Notes: generated by a model not told the origin, from the letters alone. Counted from the first letter of the stretch, positions 8,749 to 17,078 are shown. The stretch: 64,000 nt of DNA from Chloroflexota bacterium (GCA_016234485.1 JACRBL010000036.1:1-64000), one strand, 5' to 3'. Numbers and translations: made by a program.

Positions 8749-10566
8749 ATGCAGAACGCCGAACAAATTCTGCAAGCAGTGCGAAAGATGGGTGAAAAAC
8801 GTATCCCACTGACGCGGGTGTATCGCAGTCTATTCAGCGAGGACCTGTTCCTCACTGCTTACGACAAAATCGCCCGCAATCGTGGCGCTTTGACTGTGGG
8901 AACAGAAAGCGACACGGCGGACGGCATGAGCCGGGAGCGCTTTCAACGTATCATCGAGGAACTGCGCTATGAACGGTTCAATTTCCGTCCCGCCCGCCGC
9001 ATTCAAATCCCCAAGAAAAGCGGAGGGACACGCCCGCTCGGTATTCCGAACTTCACGGACAAACTGGTGCAGGAAGCACTACGGATGGTGCTGGAAGCCT
9101 ACTACGAACCTCGCTTTCGGGAGGCTTCGCACGGCTTTCGACCCGGACGCGGCTGCCATACTGCACTGGCAAACCTGCAACAGAAGTTCAAAGGCGCGGC
9201 GTGGTTCATCGAAGGCGACATTCGCGGATGTTTTGACAACATTGACCATGAAGTCCTGATGGCAATTCTCGCCAGAGACATTCAGGATGGCCGGTTGCTC
9301 AGCCTTCTGCGGATGGGGCTGGAAGCAGGGTATTTGGAATACTGGCGGTACAACCGCACCTACAGCGGCACTCCTCAAGGTGGCATTCTGTCACCACTGC
9401 TAGCCAACATCTACCTGCACGAACTGGACGTCTACATCGAAGACACGCTTATCCCACAGTACACGCGTGGGCAAAAGCGAGCCGAAAATCTGGAATACCG
9501 AAGGCTGGCCTATTACATCAAATGCGCACGTGAAGCAGGCGACGAAAAACGGGTTCAGGAACTTGAACTCCAACGCAGAAGGCTTCCGTCCCAGGATGTG
9601 TATGACCCAAACTTCCGGCGGCTGAAATACATTCGGTATGCAGACGACTTCATCCTTAGTTTCACCGGGACAAAGTCCGAAGCAGAAGAAATCAAAACCG
9701 CCATCGGTGTATTCCTGAAAGAGCGGCTTCGCCTCGAACTGAGTACGTCCAAAACCCTCATCACACACTCGCGCACGCAACACGCGCGATTTCTGGGATA
9801 CGACATCAGCGTGTATCACGCAGACGACAAACTTTCACCCCGCAGCGGGACACTCACCAAGACCCGAAGCGTGAACGGGTGTATCAGGTTGGGCATCCCC
9901 TATGGCAAGGTTGACGAGTTATGTAGGCGTTACCTGCGCGGCGAAAAGCCCATTCACGAAGCCGGACTGCTGGCGTTCTCCGATGCGCAAATCGTGGACG
10001 TGTACCAGCAACGGTATCGTGGTGTGGCCGAGTACTACAAATTCGCCACCGACAGAAACGCCTTGCGAAAACTCAAGTACGTCATGGAAGTTTCGCTGAC
10101 AAAGACACTGGCGAACAAGTTCAAGTCCACCGTTGGCCGTATGTACAAGAAGTACGGCGGGAAGCGCACCGTTCAAGGATATACCTACAAGGTTCTGGTT
10201 GTGGAAGTGCCAACCAAAAACGGAACACGGTATGTTTACTGGGGCGGTATTCCCTTGAAGGTCATCAAGACTGGCACGGATACGCTGGATGACAATAACG
10301 GGCGACGGAACGTCACGCTCAGTTCACGTACTGATCTTGTCCAGAGGCTGCAAGCCAACGAATGTGAAATCTGTGGTTCACAAGAGAACTGCGAAGTTCA
10401 TCACGTTCGGAAACTAGCCGACCTGAAAAACCGCTGGCGCGGAAGGAAGGAGAAACCCGCTTGGGTGAGAACGATGATCGCGATGCAAAGAAAAACGCTG
10501 GTGGTGTGTGCGAAATGCCATTTGGCAATTCACACAGGAAAACCTTTGCCCACTCCAAGCACTTGA
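8749..10566 (+). CDS. ltrA: Group II intron-encoded reverse transcriptase/maturase with HNH domain
   Basis: A 605-aa protein with the reverse transcriptase palm, including the catalytic YADD box at residues 297-300, conserved blocks GTRPLGIPNF and SHGFRPGRGCHTAL, a maturase (X) domain, and a C-terminal HNH endonuclease zinc domain (CEIC...HHV...CAKCHLAIH). It splices the host intron RNA and primes its retrohoming. I chose the ATG at 8749 because GGAGGT sits eight bases upstream; an earlier in-frame ATG at 8734 overlaps that site. Confidence 0.92.
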   Translation: MQNAEQILQAVRKMGEKRIPLTRVYRSLFSEDLFLTAYDKIARNRGALTVGTESDTADGMSRERFQRIIEELRYERFNFRPARRIQIPKKSGGTRPLGIPNFTDKLVQEALRMVLEAYYEPRFREASHGFRPGRGCHTALANLQQKFKGAAWFIEGDIRGCFDNIDHEVLMAILARDIQDGRLLSLLRMGLEAGYLEYWRYNRTYSGTPQGGILSPLLANIYLHELDVYIEDTLIPQYTRGQKRAENLEYRRLAYYIKCAREAGDEKRVQELELQRRRLPSQDVYDPNFRRLKYIRYADDFILSFTGTKSEAEEIKTAIGVFLKERLRLELSTSKTLITHSRTQHARFLGYDISVYHADDKLSPRSGTLTKTRSVNGCIRLGIPYGKVDELCRRYLRGEKPIHEAGLLAFSDAQIVDVYQQRYRGVAEYYKFATDRNALRKLKYVMEVSLTKTLANKFKSTVGRMYKKYGGKRTVQGYTYKVLVVEVPTKNGTRYVYWGGIPLKVIKTGTDTLDDNNGRRNVTLSSRTDLVQRLQANECEICGSQENCEVHHVRKLADLKNRWRGRKEKPAWVRTMIAMQRKTLVVCAKCHLAIHTGKPLPTPST

Positions 10567-10574
10567 GTTCTGGA

Positions 10575-10608
10575 GAGCCGGATGATGCGAAAGTATCAAG
10601 TCCGGTTC
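10575..10608 (+). ncRNA. Group II intron domain V
   Basis: A 34-base stem-loop with the catalytic-triad-bearing lower stem (GAGCCGGAU pairing with GUCCGGUUC) and a GCGAAAGU tetraloop region. It is nearly identical to the domain V at 43-77, so both introns are of the same lineage. Confidence 0.85.
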
Positions 10609-10665
10609 GGAGAGGGGTCTGTGGAAAAGTGTCCGCAAGGATAACTCGCCACATTCCTACTCTAC

Positions 10666-11115
10666 TACACACTATGGCAGGCGGTGCGGAGAGTGTGGCG
10701 CTTGGGGCAGACCAAACCCGTGAAGGCCATCTTCTCGGTCTACAGCGATGCGATGGAGGCGCGCGCCCTAGCGTTGATGGGACAGAAGATGAAAGCCGCG
10801 CAGTTGCTGTACGGGGATGAAGTTGGAGGCGCGATCGTCCCGGAAGAGGACGGCGACATCCTGATGAAATTGGCGCGTGAAGCGTTGGAGTCCGCTGACC
10901 TGCCCGACCTGCAATCCCTGTTTGCGGATGAAGTGGTGGTCTCCAATTCACCGCTGGGATGCCCAACGGCTCCGAGCGCGCCACTGCCTGTCCCCGATTT
11001 GCCCACGGTGGTTTCCTGGGCGGAGTGGATGACGCAGAAAGGTGTGCCAGGCAAGTCATCTTCTAATCGGATGCGTTCCAGGCAGGCGACGCTGAATCAA
11101 ACGTCCCTGTTCTGA
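10666..11115 (+). CDS. Methyltransferase-SNF2 helicase fusion, 3' exon
   Basis: Continues the 5342-8215 gene in frame after the intron. It starts YTLWQAVRRVWRLGQTKPVK, which is helicase motif VI with its arginine finger. The remaining 130 residues form a variable C-terminal tail. Without splicing, the helicase would lack motif VI and be inactive. Confidence 0.85.
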   Translation, partial: YTLWQAVRRVWRLGQTKPVKAIFSVYSDAMEARALALMGQKMKAAQLLYGDEVGGAIVPEEDGDILMKLAREALESADLPDLQSLFADEVVVSNSPLGCPTAPSAPLPVPDLPTVVSWAEWMTQKGVPGKSSSNRMRSRQATLNQTSLF

Positions 11116-11165
11116 AAGCCCCGCATTCTACAGCCGAAATAGGATGTGAATAATGAGGGGAAGCG

Positions 11166-11198
11166 ACACCCGCTCAGGCGCAACGTCTGGGCGGGTGT
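11166..11198 (+). terminator. Hairpin between helicase gene and DUF6011-like gene
   Basis: A twelve-base stem (ACACCCGCTCAG against CTGGGCGGGTGT, one wobble pair) with a nine-base loop, followed by only ATTCTT. It could be a weak terminator or part of the leader of the next gene. Confidence 0.4.
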
Positions 11199-11219
11199 AT
11201 TCTTGAATGGAGGTTCTCT

Positions 11220-11648
11220 ATGGAAGGAAAACCGAGATGTAAGAAATGTGGACGGGCGTTGAAATCTCCTGCCAGCATTGCGCGAGGGATGGGGTCGAAG
11301 TGCGCGGGAGTGACCTCAACCTCTGGAAAGAGAATTCATCCCAAAACGTGGCGAAGTTCTGGCAGGGCTTATCCAAGCGTTGGAATGAGTGGCGGACAGT
11401 CCTTGCTCTTCCCAGGTGAGCAACCCGCCAGACCGTTGAGCAAAAAGGAGATTCATCGCAAGCGAAAGGAGGAACGGCGGCGATCCTTTGAAACACGTCA
11501 GCCGTTTCAATGCGGGTTGTTGTTGCCAAAGAAAATGCCGCTGGTGTACGAGCCGTTGGAAGATGGGAGTTGGAAGGAAAATCCGAGTGGAAGAGTAATC
11601 CCCCACGAACGATTGCAACAATACCTGACCAAGTATCGGTTCATCTAA
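11220..11648 (+). CDS. DUF6011-like zinc-binding protein (142 aa)
   Basis: The N-terminal CKKCGRALKSPASIARGMG followed by KC matches the DUF6011 pattern, a short zinc-finger-like module found in phage and plasmid proteins. The rest is basic and unstructured-looking, with a conserved-looking C-terminus (VIPHERLQQYLTKYRFI) that recurs as a remnant at 14981-15077. TGGAGG lies just upstream. Function unknown; nucleic-acid binding is plausible. Confidence 0.7.
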   Translation: MEGKPRCKKCGRALKSPASIARGMGSKCAGVTSTSGKRIHPKTWRSSGRAYPSVGMSGGQSLLFPGEQPARPLSKKEIHRKRKEERRRSFETRQPFQCGLLLPKKMPLVYEPLEDGSWKENPSGRVIPHERLQQYLTKYRFI

Positions 11649-11694
11649 ACCACAAGCCCCTGATCTGTTGAAAATCAGGGGCTTTTTTGTTTAA
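11553..11694 (+). repeat. 142-bp direct repeat, copy 1
   Basis: This stretch, covering the last third of the DUF6011-like gene and its terminator, matches 14981-15122 at a constant offset of 3428 bases with no insertion or deletion and scattered substitutions. The two copies frame the methyltransferase/TetR/DsrE/ISL3 block. Confidence 0.85.
11654..11690 (+). terminator. Rho-independent terminator
   Basis: A strong stem (AAGCCCCTGAT against ATCAGGGGCTT) with a short loop, directly followed by TTTTTTG. It ends the first plus-strand gene block. Confidence 0.9.
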
Positions 11695-11732
11695 ATCGCG
11701 GTCATGTTGTTTTGCACACTCCAAAGGAATTC

Positions 11733-12410
11733 TTAGGGTGCCGCCACGATCGCATAAAACATGCCCAAACCGAAACGTTGGGAGTTTAGGATTTTCAAAC
11801 CTGCCGTCTTGACCAAATCCACTGGGTCTTGATTCCAGCGGCAGCCTGCATTTTGCTGATAGTGTTGGAATACGTGACGGTCTTGGTATTGCGCAAGCCA
11901 GGGCATACTGCTATGACCATGTTCAAGGAGGAGGATCAAGCCGTCGGGTCGGCAGACACGTTGCATTTCCCGCAGGGCTTGGATGGGATCAGGAAACGTG
12001 CATGTGGACAAGGTCGAAGTCACGGTGTCGAAACCTGCATCACCAAATTCAAGTTTTCCTGCATCCATGATCTGCGCCTGTACATTCAGGTTCAGGTATT
12101 TCGCTTTCTGGCGCGCCACATCCAACATTCGTGGGCTTAAGTCAACCGCGATGATTTCGCTGGTTGGTGGGAAGAAGGGAAAGTTCAATCCCGTACCGCA
12201 AGCCAAATCCAGAATTCTTCCGCTTGCCCTGGATATCAATTGCCTTCGGTGACGCGCCACGCCGAGAATATGCTGGTCGAACCAAAGCATTTTTTCGTAT
12301 CCGTCGGCAATCTCGTTATATGCGCCTTGCAGTCGTTCCATCGTCATTTTTTCACTGCTGGGTATATAAGGCGGTGGACAGGTTCTTCCCGTATTTGTGA
12401 TTGTTTTCAT
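11733..12410 (-). CDS. Class I SAM-dependent methyltransferase (225 aa)
   Basis: The SAM-binding motif I ILDLACGTGLNFPFF is followed by the acidic end of strand 2 (IIAVDLSPRMLDVARQ) and the strand-4 region GFDTVTSTLSTCTFPDP, typical of Methyltransf_11. The C-terminus contains an aromatic and Cys/Trp-bearing stretch seen in UbiE- and METTL7-like small-molecule methyltransferases. The substrate cannot be told. It is divergent from a TetR-type gene across a shared operator-rich region, so it is probably the regulated target. Confidence 0.85.
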   Translation of the reverse strand: MKTITNTGRTCPPPYIPSSEKMTMERLQGAYNEIADGYEKMLWFDQHILGVARHRRQLISRASGRILDLACGTGLNFPFFPPTSEIIAVDLSPRMLDVARQKAKYLNLNVQAQIMDAGKLEFGDAGFDTVTSTLSTCTFPDPIQALREMQRVCRPDGLILLLEHGHSSMPWLAQYQDRHVFQHYQQNAGCRWNQDPVDLVKTAGLKILNSQRFGLGMFYAIVAAP

Positions 12411-12555
12411 GGTTGCTCCTTTTTGTTATACTGTGTAACAGTATGTGTAACAATGTTTGCATTGTAACCAGCCTGATGCGCAAGTCAATCACGGATCTGG
12501 CTTCGGTGTAACATAAGTTATAAAAACCTGCATTTTGTAACAGAACAGGATTACC
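12411..12555. promoter_or_regulatory. Divergent promoter region with five TGTAAC repeats
   Basis: TGTAAC hexamers occur at 12434, 12446, 12463, 12507 and 12536 in this 145-base gap between the methyltransferase and the TetR gene. The first lies in a GTTA...TAAC inverted repeat (12425-12439). This density suggests binding sites for the adjacent TetR-family protein controlling both genes. Confidence 0.55.
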
Positions 12556-13167
12556 ATGCCACGGAAAAACTCCCCCATAAACGTTGACCCGCGTGTACGC
12601 AGAACGCGCCGCCTGTTGCGGGAGGCTTTGGTTTCATTGATGATGGAGAAGGATTTTGCATCCATCTTCATCAGGGAGATCACGGAACGCGCCGAAGTCG
12701 CTTACATCACATTCTTCAGACATTATGAGAGCCTTGATCAATTGTTGATGGAAGTATTGGATGAAGGGCTGGCTGAATTGATGACCCACATCGAGACTCT
12801 GGCGAAGCAGTCTGATGCTTCAGACCTGGAAACGGAGGGGAGACTGATCTTCGAATATATCGGTCAAAAAGCCGACCTCTTCCGTATTTTGTTCAAGAGT
12901 CAAAGCGTGACACGAGTTCGCAAAAAGGTAGTGCGGAACATCGCCACTATTTTCCAAAAATCCTGCCTGCCGTTGGCACAATCTGGCAATCCAACAGCGA
13001 CTGCCATGCTGTCGAACCACATCGCGACCTCCCTGCTGTCGCTGATCGAGTGGTGGTTGGACAACAAGATGAACCCTGCGCCAGCGCAGATGGGAACGGT
13101 CTATAAGAGACTGATTATTGATTCGACGGTAAGCGTGGTGACGCCCTTGTCTGCCGTGTCGCGCTAG
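12556..13167 (+). CDS. TetR/AcrR family transcriptional regulator (203 aa)
   Basis: The N-terminal helix-turn-helix spans about residues 15-60 (RRTRRLLREALVSLMMEKDF, then AEVAYITFFRHYESLDQLL), followed by an all-helical ligand and dimerisation domain. It is divergent from the methyltransferase and probably represses it and itself through the TGTAAC sites. The inducer is unknown. Confidence 0.88.
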   Translation: MPRKNSPINVDPRVRRTRRLLREALVSLMMEKDFASIFIREITERAEVAYITFFRHYESLDQLLMEVLDEGLAELMTHIETLAKQSDASDLETEGRLIFEYIGQKADLFRILFKSQSVTRVRKKVVRNIATIFQKSCLPLAQSGNPTATAMLSNHIATSLLSLIEWWLDNKMNPAPAQMGTVYKRLIIDSTVSVVTPLSAVSR

Positions 13168-13201
13168 GTTTGGTTCTACCTTTCCTGCTCCCCGACTTCC
13201 A

Positions 13202-13555
13202 TCAATAGACTAGCGTTTGATCTGCTTCGACCGTCCAATCGCCCAGTAGATCCATGTTTCCCATTTCGACTCCCTCTGTCAAATCCTCCTGCCCGAGACC
13301 TCGGGCTTCGCAACAAGTCCCTCAGGTGGCGACCTTGCCGCTCTTCGCGAGTGACTTGACCATGCGTTCGAGGTTGTAATAGCCATTGGGCGTCTTCTGC
13401 CCTGTGCGGGCGCAATAGACCGCGTCGGCGACCAAGAAGACTTTTATCTGCACGCCTTCATGCTTGACCAAATTCATCGCATGGCGCATGGCATTGTAGG
13501 GACGCTCACTGCCATAAGGCGCATAGTTGATTACAAACAGGAATTTCTTATCCAT
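13202..13555 (-). CDS. DsrE-like protein, candidate selenoprotein (UGA at a conserved Cys position)
   Basis: The frame encodes 117 residues, the usual DsrE length, if the TGA at 13324-13322 (codon 78) is read through. The N-terminal 77 aa (MDKKFLFVINYAPYGSERPY onward) is a DsrE fold. The UGA falls at the first position of the family CGTC motif, giving VAT-U-GTCCEARG, and the frame continues to a proper family C-terminus (DLLGDWTVEADQTLVY) and a normal stop. A GGUC-loop hairpin lies 15 bases past the UGA. DsrE-like proteins are a known bacterial selenoprotein family. The alternative is a simple nonsense mutation, but the intact downstream frame argues against decay. Selenium-insertion genes are not in this window. 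Confidence 0.75.
13291..13306 (-). promoter_or_regulatory. Candidate bacterial SECIS element (apical stem-loop)
   Basis: On the mRNA strand GCCCGA-GGUC-UCGGGC forms a six-base stem with a GGUC apical loop. The same loop occurs in the E. coli fdhF SECIS recognised by SelB. The GGUC starts 21 bases after the UGA codon, within the distance seen in bacterial SECIS elements. Confidence 0.7.
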
Positions 13556-13682
13556 TTAGCCTCCATTCCATTTGCCATTCGCCTACTCTAACTCCCCAAG
13601 TAACGCCCTTGCCAGAATGGACTAACCATCTGTTCAGCAAGGCACAGGGACACGGTAACGGCTTCATTCATCACATAATTAT

Positions 13683-14970
13683 GGTTCATTGGTTTCTAGT
13701 GGGGTAGGTTGAGAAGGCGGTAGAATCTGGCAAAAAGCGAGAAACGCGCCATGCCAGAACAGAACCTAACCGACCTGCTCAAACTTCCCAACCTGGAAGT
13801 GGTTGGTTACGAAACGACAGAAGATACAGTCGTGCTGGATGTCAAACCAACGTTCAAAGTAGCGCTCTGTCCTGAGTGCAAGAATCCAAGTGCGAGCCTG
13901 CATGACTATGATACACCTCGTCTGATCCGAGACCTATCCATGTTTGGGCGTAAGAGTTACTTGCGCTTACGCGGCCGTCGGTTTGAGTGTAAGACATGCC
14001 AAAACGCATTTACAGAAAGGCTGGAGTGGATTGCCTTTGATAGTAGTTACACCCAGCGTTTTGAAGAATATGTATTCACACTCTGTCGGAAGAATACGGT
14101 GCAGGATGTCAGCCAGCTGCTTGAATTAGGGTATGAGGCCGTTGAGGGTCTCTTCAAACGTCAGGCAAAAAAAAGACACAGGCACCACAAAAGCGGATCG
14201 TCCGGGTAATCAATCTGGATGAATTTGCGCTCAAGAAAGGACATGGGAACTTCGCCTTGGTGATCAGTGCGCCGGAAGAAGGCCGTATCTTGGATGTCTT
14301 GCCCAATCGGGAGCGTGAAACGCTCGAAAAGTGGCTGGATGGGTTATCGGTGGAGCAACGTCAGGCGATCAAAGTGGTCAATGTAGATATGTGGGAACCT
14401 TATACACTGGCGGTCAAAGCCAAATTACCACAGGCGACCATTGTCGCCGACCGTTTCCATGTGATGAAGAACTTGAACCATTGCCTGACGCAAGCCCGCC
14501 GAGAAATCCAAAACAAGGCACCGGCTGAAGTGAAAGCACAACTCAAAGGCAGTCGTTGGGTTCTGGTCAAAAATCAGCAAGACTTGAACGAAACGGAACG
14601 CACAAAACTGGAAACCATCTATCACGTATCGCCAGAACTAAAAACCTGTCATGAGTTGAAGGAATTGTTCCGTTTGTTGTTCGATACACTCACCGATCGC
14701 GAAGATGCCAAACAAACACTCCAAATCTGGATACAACTAGCTGAAGCTTTGGAAGTGAAAGCACTCAAGCCTTTCCTGGTTACGTTGAGAAACTGGTCTG
14801 AGCAAATTCTCAATTACTTCATCGAACGATGGACGAACGCTTTTGCCGAAGGTGTCAACAATAAAATCAAACTGATCAAGCGCAGGGCGTTTGGGTACAC
14901 CAACTTCAACCATTTCCGCTTACACATCCTGGTTGAGTTCGCTCCCAACCCCACTTAAAACCAGAGAGCC
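13683..14970 (+). mobile_element. ISL3-family insertion sequence (1288 bp)
   Basis: The ends form imperfect inverted repeats (about 29 bases) beginning GGTTCATTGGTTTCTAGTGG on the left and GGCTCTCTGGTTTTAAGTGG on the right (reverse strand). An 8-bp target duplication ATAATTAT flanks it at 13675-13682 and 14971-14978. Size, ends and 8-bp duplication fit ISL3. Confidence 0.9.
13751..14958 (+). pseudogene. ISL3 transposase, frameshifted at an A8 run
   Basis: The first frame (13751-14209) carries the N-terminal zinc-binding and HTH part (CPECKNPS...CKTC). It stops after a run of eight A at 14167-14174. A -1 shift at that run continues into the catalytic part: INLDEFALKKGHGNFALV (first Asp), VNVDMWEPY (second Asp) and FAEGVNNKIKLIKRRAFGYT (Glu), ending at 14958. 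The A run could support programmed -1 slippage, as in some IS families, or could be a recent inactivating deletion. I know ISL3 transposases as single-frame, so inactivation is somewhat more likely. Confidence 0.8.
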
Positions 14971-14980
14971 ATAATTATAA

Positions 14981-15077
14981 GGCTTTGGATGGTGGTTATT
15001 GGAAGAAAAATCCAAGTGGAAGGGTGATTCCCCACGAACGGTTGCAACAATACCTGACCAAGTATCGGTTTATCTGA
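14981..15077 (+). pseudogene. Remnant 3' end of a second DUF6011-like gene
   Basis: Encodes the same C-terminal sequence as the 11220-11648 gene (VIPHERLQQYLTKYRFI). The 5' part is missing: the ISL3 element abuts it and sequence left of the IS is unrelated. Truncation therefore preceded or accompanied the rearrangement. Confidence 0.75.
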
Positions 15078-15082
15078 ATAGC

Positions 15083-15120
15083 AAGCCCCTGATCCGTTGA
15101 AAATCAGGGGCTTTTTTGTT
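15083..15120 (+). terminator. Rho-independent terminator (second copy)
   Basis: The same AAGCCCCTGAT/ATCAGGGGCTT stem followed by TTTTTTG as at 11654-11690. Confidence 0.85.
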
Positions 15121-15168
15121 TAAGTTTGCAAGGCCTACATGTCATTACAATTCCTCGTAATCCTACTG

Positions 15169-15678
15169 CTAGCCAAGTCCTATTTTCAGTGCGCGTATAA
15201 GTTCAAAAGTGGAAATACACTTTACCCCAAAATGCCCGCACATATTCGGAATTTTTATCTTTCCGATAAACCGTTTTGTTCTTGGATTAATTTCCTCACT
15301 GCCTTTATTACCCTCCATTGTCACCACAATTAGATTGTGCGCTTTTGCATGGGCGATTACCCAGGGATCTGCTCCATCAAGAAATAATCGAATCCATTGT
15401 CCAGACTCATAACGAGTATTTATAAAATCAGCAATTTGGCGAAACGACTCCACAACTTTTGCGTTGGGTTCTGAAAACAATAACCCCTTATTTTCTTTCG
15501 TCCATTTTGCCAATTCATCGTTACCCTTTGCGAGTTCTGTAAATACTGCAATGGGACTGATTAACACTTCATTCTCGGCATGTGTTTTTAACGATTTCCA
15601 AAACCCTGGAGCCAAGTCAAAAGCATAATATTGACGATGTGCTTGGGTATAAACGCTGGTATCAAGGCAATATTCCAC
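15169..15678 (-). CDS. DUF4411 family PIN-like toxin (169 aa)
   Basis: Begins MEYCLDTSVY with the conserved N-terminal Asp (D6) of PIN-like ribonucleases. Further acidic residues occur in the middle and in GADPWVIAHA, which corresponds to the usual DxxI/LxAxA region. DUF4411 proteins are usually encoded beside an HTH-ImmA/IrrE antitoxin-like gene, exactly as here (the upstream gene ends nine bases before this start). The expected role is a growth-inhibiting RNase toxin. Confidence 0.8.
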   Translation of the reverse strand: MEYCLDTSVYTQAHRQYYAFDLAPGFWKSLKTHAENEVLISPIAVFTELAKGNDELAKWTKENKGLLFSEPNAKVVESFRQIADFINTRYESGQWIRLFLDGADPWVIAHAKAHNLIVVTMEGNKGSEEINPRTKRFIGKIKIPNMCGHFGVKCISTFELIRALKIGLG

Positions 15679-15687
15679 GATTCCCTC

Positions 15688-16839
15688 TTATCTCGTCTTT
15701 TCCATTGCATTGACCAGTTTACCTGGGCGGGTATTCAGCAAACGGGCGCCATCCAAATAAGACAATCTGCCGCTGGAAACTGCGGAGAGCAATTCCGTTG
15801 TAAAACGGCGGCTATTCCTACTGAATAAAGTATTATAGAAATCGCCTCCCCCACCTTTTGTGCGCGGCTTACTAGCTTTGATTGCCGATTTAATAGACTC
15901 TTGATACTCATCAAAACTTAGGAACCCAGCATCAAAGGCTCGGCGCAAGATAACCTGACTGCTTACACGGAAGCGGATGGCTAATTGTTGGGCATTATCG
16001 AGTGCGTCTTGATGTGCATTCCATCGTTTGATAAATAATTCACTTGGAACAAGAAACTCTGCCGCAACCTGGTTGCAAAATTTTTCCGCTCTCTGTGTTT
16101 CCGTTCCATCAGATATAAAATCTGGATTGGAAATTCCACTTGTACCCGTCCAGATATGGGCAAGTTCGTGTATGAGAGTAAAAATACGCGCGGCTGTAGA
16201 GTCTTGGGCATTGATAAAAACAATGGGGGCATATTTATCAGCCAGAGCAAAGCCGCGAAATTCTTGTACGGGTAATTTTCGACGTGTATTGTTTCCGACG
16301 ATTCCGCTTTGTAACACCAAAATCCCAGCTAGTTCGACTTTCTGAACCAATTGGCGTAAATGCAAATCCCATGTACCTATTTTTTCTGCAAAACCATGCG
16401 GCACATCCAAGACCTGCCGCATGTCGTGGACAATACTCTCAGGCTTACTCTGCAGGGAATATTTCCCAACGAATTCAAAAGGAGCAATATCTTCCTGTTG
16501 CCGCCATTCTTTATACCAATCCCTTTTTCGTAAGGCATCATCCAAAACGTCTTGCAGATTTGGACTAAGACTGGCCTTTTCTTTTCCAGGCAGTGTTCGA
16601 AAATCAGTAACAGGAATTGTTATTTGAGGGGGTTGAGAAAGGAAAAGATACCCCAAGGGAACACTCAGAGCAGACGCAAGTTTTTGCGCCTGCTGGAAGT
16701 TGGGATATTCCTTACCTGTTTCCCAGGCGCGGATTTTTTCCAGTTTGGCGCTGACGCTTTTTGCCAATTTCTCATCAGAGAGACCAGCGCGTTCGCGTGC
16801 CCAACGAAAAACTTCGCCTGTAATTGCTACGGATGTCAT
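15688..16839 (-). CDS. XRE-family HTH / ImmA-IrrE metallopeptidase fusion, antitoxin partner of DUF4411
   Basis: The first 65 residues form an XRE helix-turn-helix (ITGEVFRWARERAGLSDEKL). An ImmA/IrrE domain follows with a zinc site HELAH at 224-228 and a downstream AEKFCNQVAAEFLVP helix providing the third ligand. Such fusions act as repressors and probably antitoxins, and can be inactivated or activated by proteolysis. The intergenic region to the left of the next gene (16840-17078) would hold the promoter. Confidence 0.82.
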   Translation of the reverse strand: MTSVAITGEVFRWARERAGLSDEKLAKSVSAKLEKIRAWETGKEYPNFQQAQKLASALSVPLGYLFLSQPPQITIPVTDFRTLPGKEKASLSPNLQDVLDDALRKRDWYKEWRQQEDIAPFEFVGKYSLQSKPESIVHDMRQVLDVPHGFAEKIGTWDLHLRQLVQKVELAGILVLQSGIVGNNTRRKLPVQEFRGFALADKYAPIVFINAQDSTAARIFTLIHELAHIWTGTSGISNPDFISDGTETQRAEKFCNQVAAEFLVPSELFIKRWNAHQDALDNAQQLAIRFRVSSQVILRRAFDAGFLSFDEYQESIKSAIKASKPRTKGGGGDFYNTLFSRNSRRFTTELLSAVSSGRLSYLDGARLLNTRPGKLVNAMEKTR

Positions 16840-17078
16840 GGGGTTGACTCTTTATGTCAATATTGAATATGCTGTTTCCAACTTGGCACTTTTTTGTAAA
16901 TGGTCAAGGAATGAGAGTATTTTATCCCATAATTCATCCTTCCGCCTTCATCCTTTATCCTTCATCCTTGACTATCCCACACATCCAAAACGAGACGTAA
17001 CGTCCGATACTCGCCAAATTGCCCCATTTTCTTTGCAAGTAAACAACGAAAAAGCACGAACCTGTTTCCTTTGGTAGT
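16840..17078. other. Intergenic region upstream of the toxin-antitoxin pair
   Basis: AT-rich and without a convincing gene. It contains short CTTCATCCTT-like repeats at about 16937-16974 and presumably the promoter of the HTH-ImmA gene near 16850-16880. Confidence 0.4.

Larger units (their letters stand above)
8216..10665 (+). mobile_element. Complete group II intron inserted in the methyltransferase-helicase gene
   Basis: The intron begins GTGCG, the group II 5' consensus, and ends in AC. Exon codons join cleanly across it (EIEYSL, then YTLWQAVRRVWRLG), restoring helicase motif VI. The first 530 or so bases are structured non-coding RNA, followed by the intron-encoded protein and domains V and VI. 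It was placed exactly at a codon boundary within a conserved helicase motif, as is common for retrohoming introns. Confidence 0.88.
14981..15122 (+). repeat. 142-bp direct repeat, copy 2
   Basis: The counterpart of 11553-11694, including the same terminator. Confidence 0.85.

Noticed and set aside
13176..13415. 79-aa minus-strand frame next to the DsrE gene
   Set aside because: It is in another frame with an arginine-rich composition; the DsrE frame with UGA read-through explains this region better.
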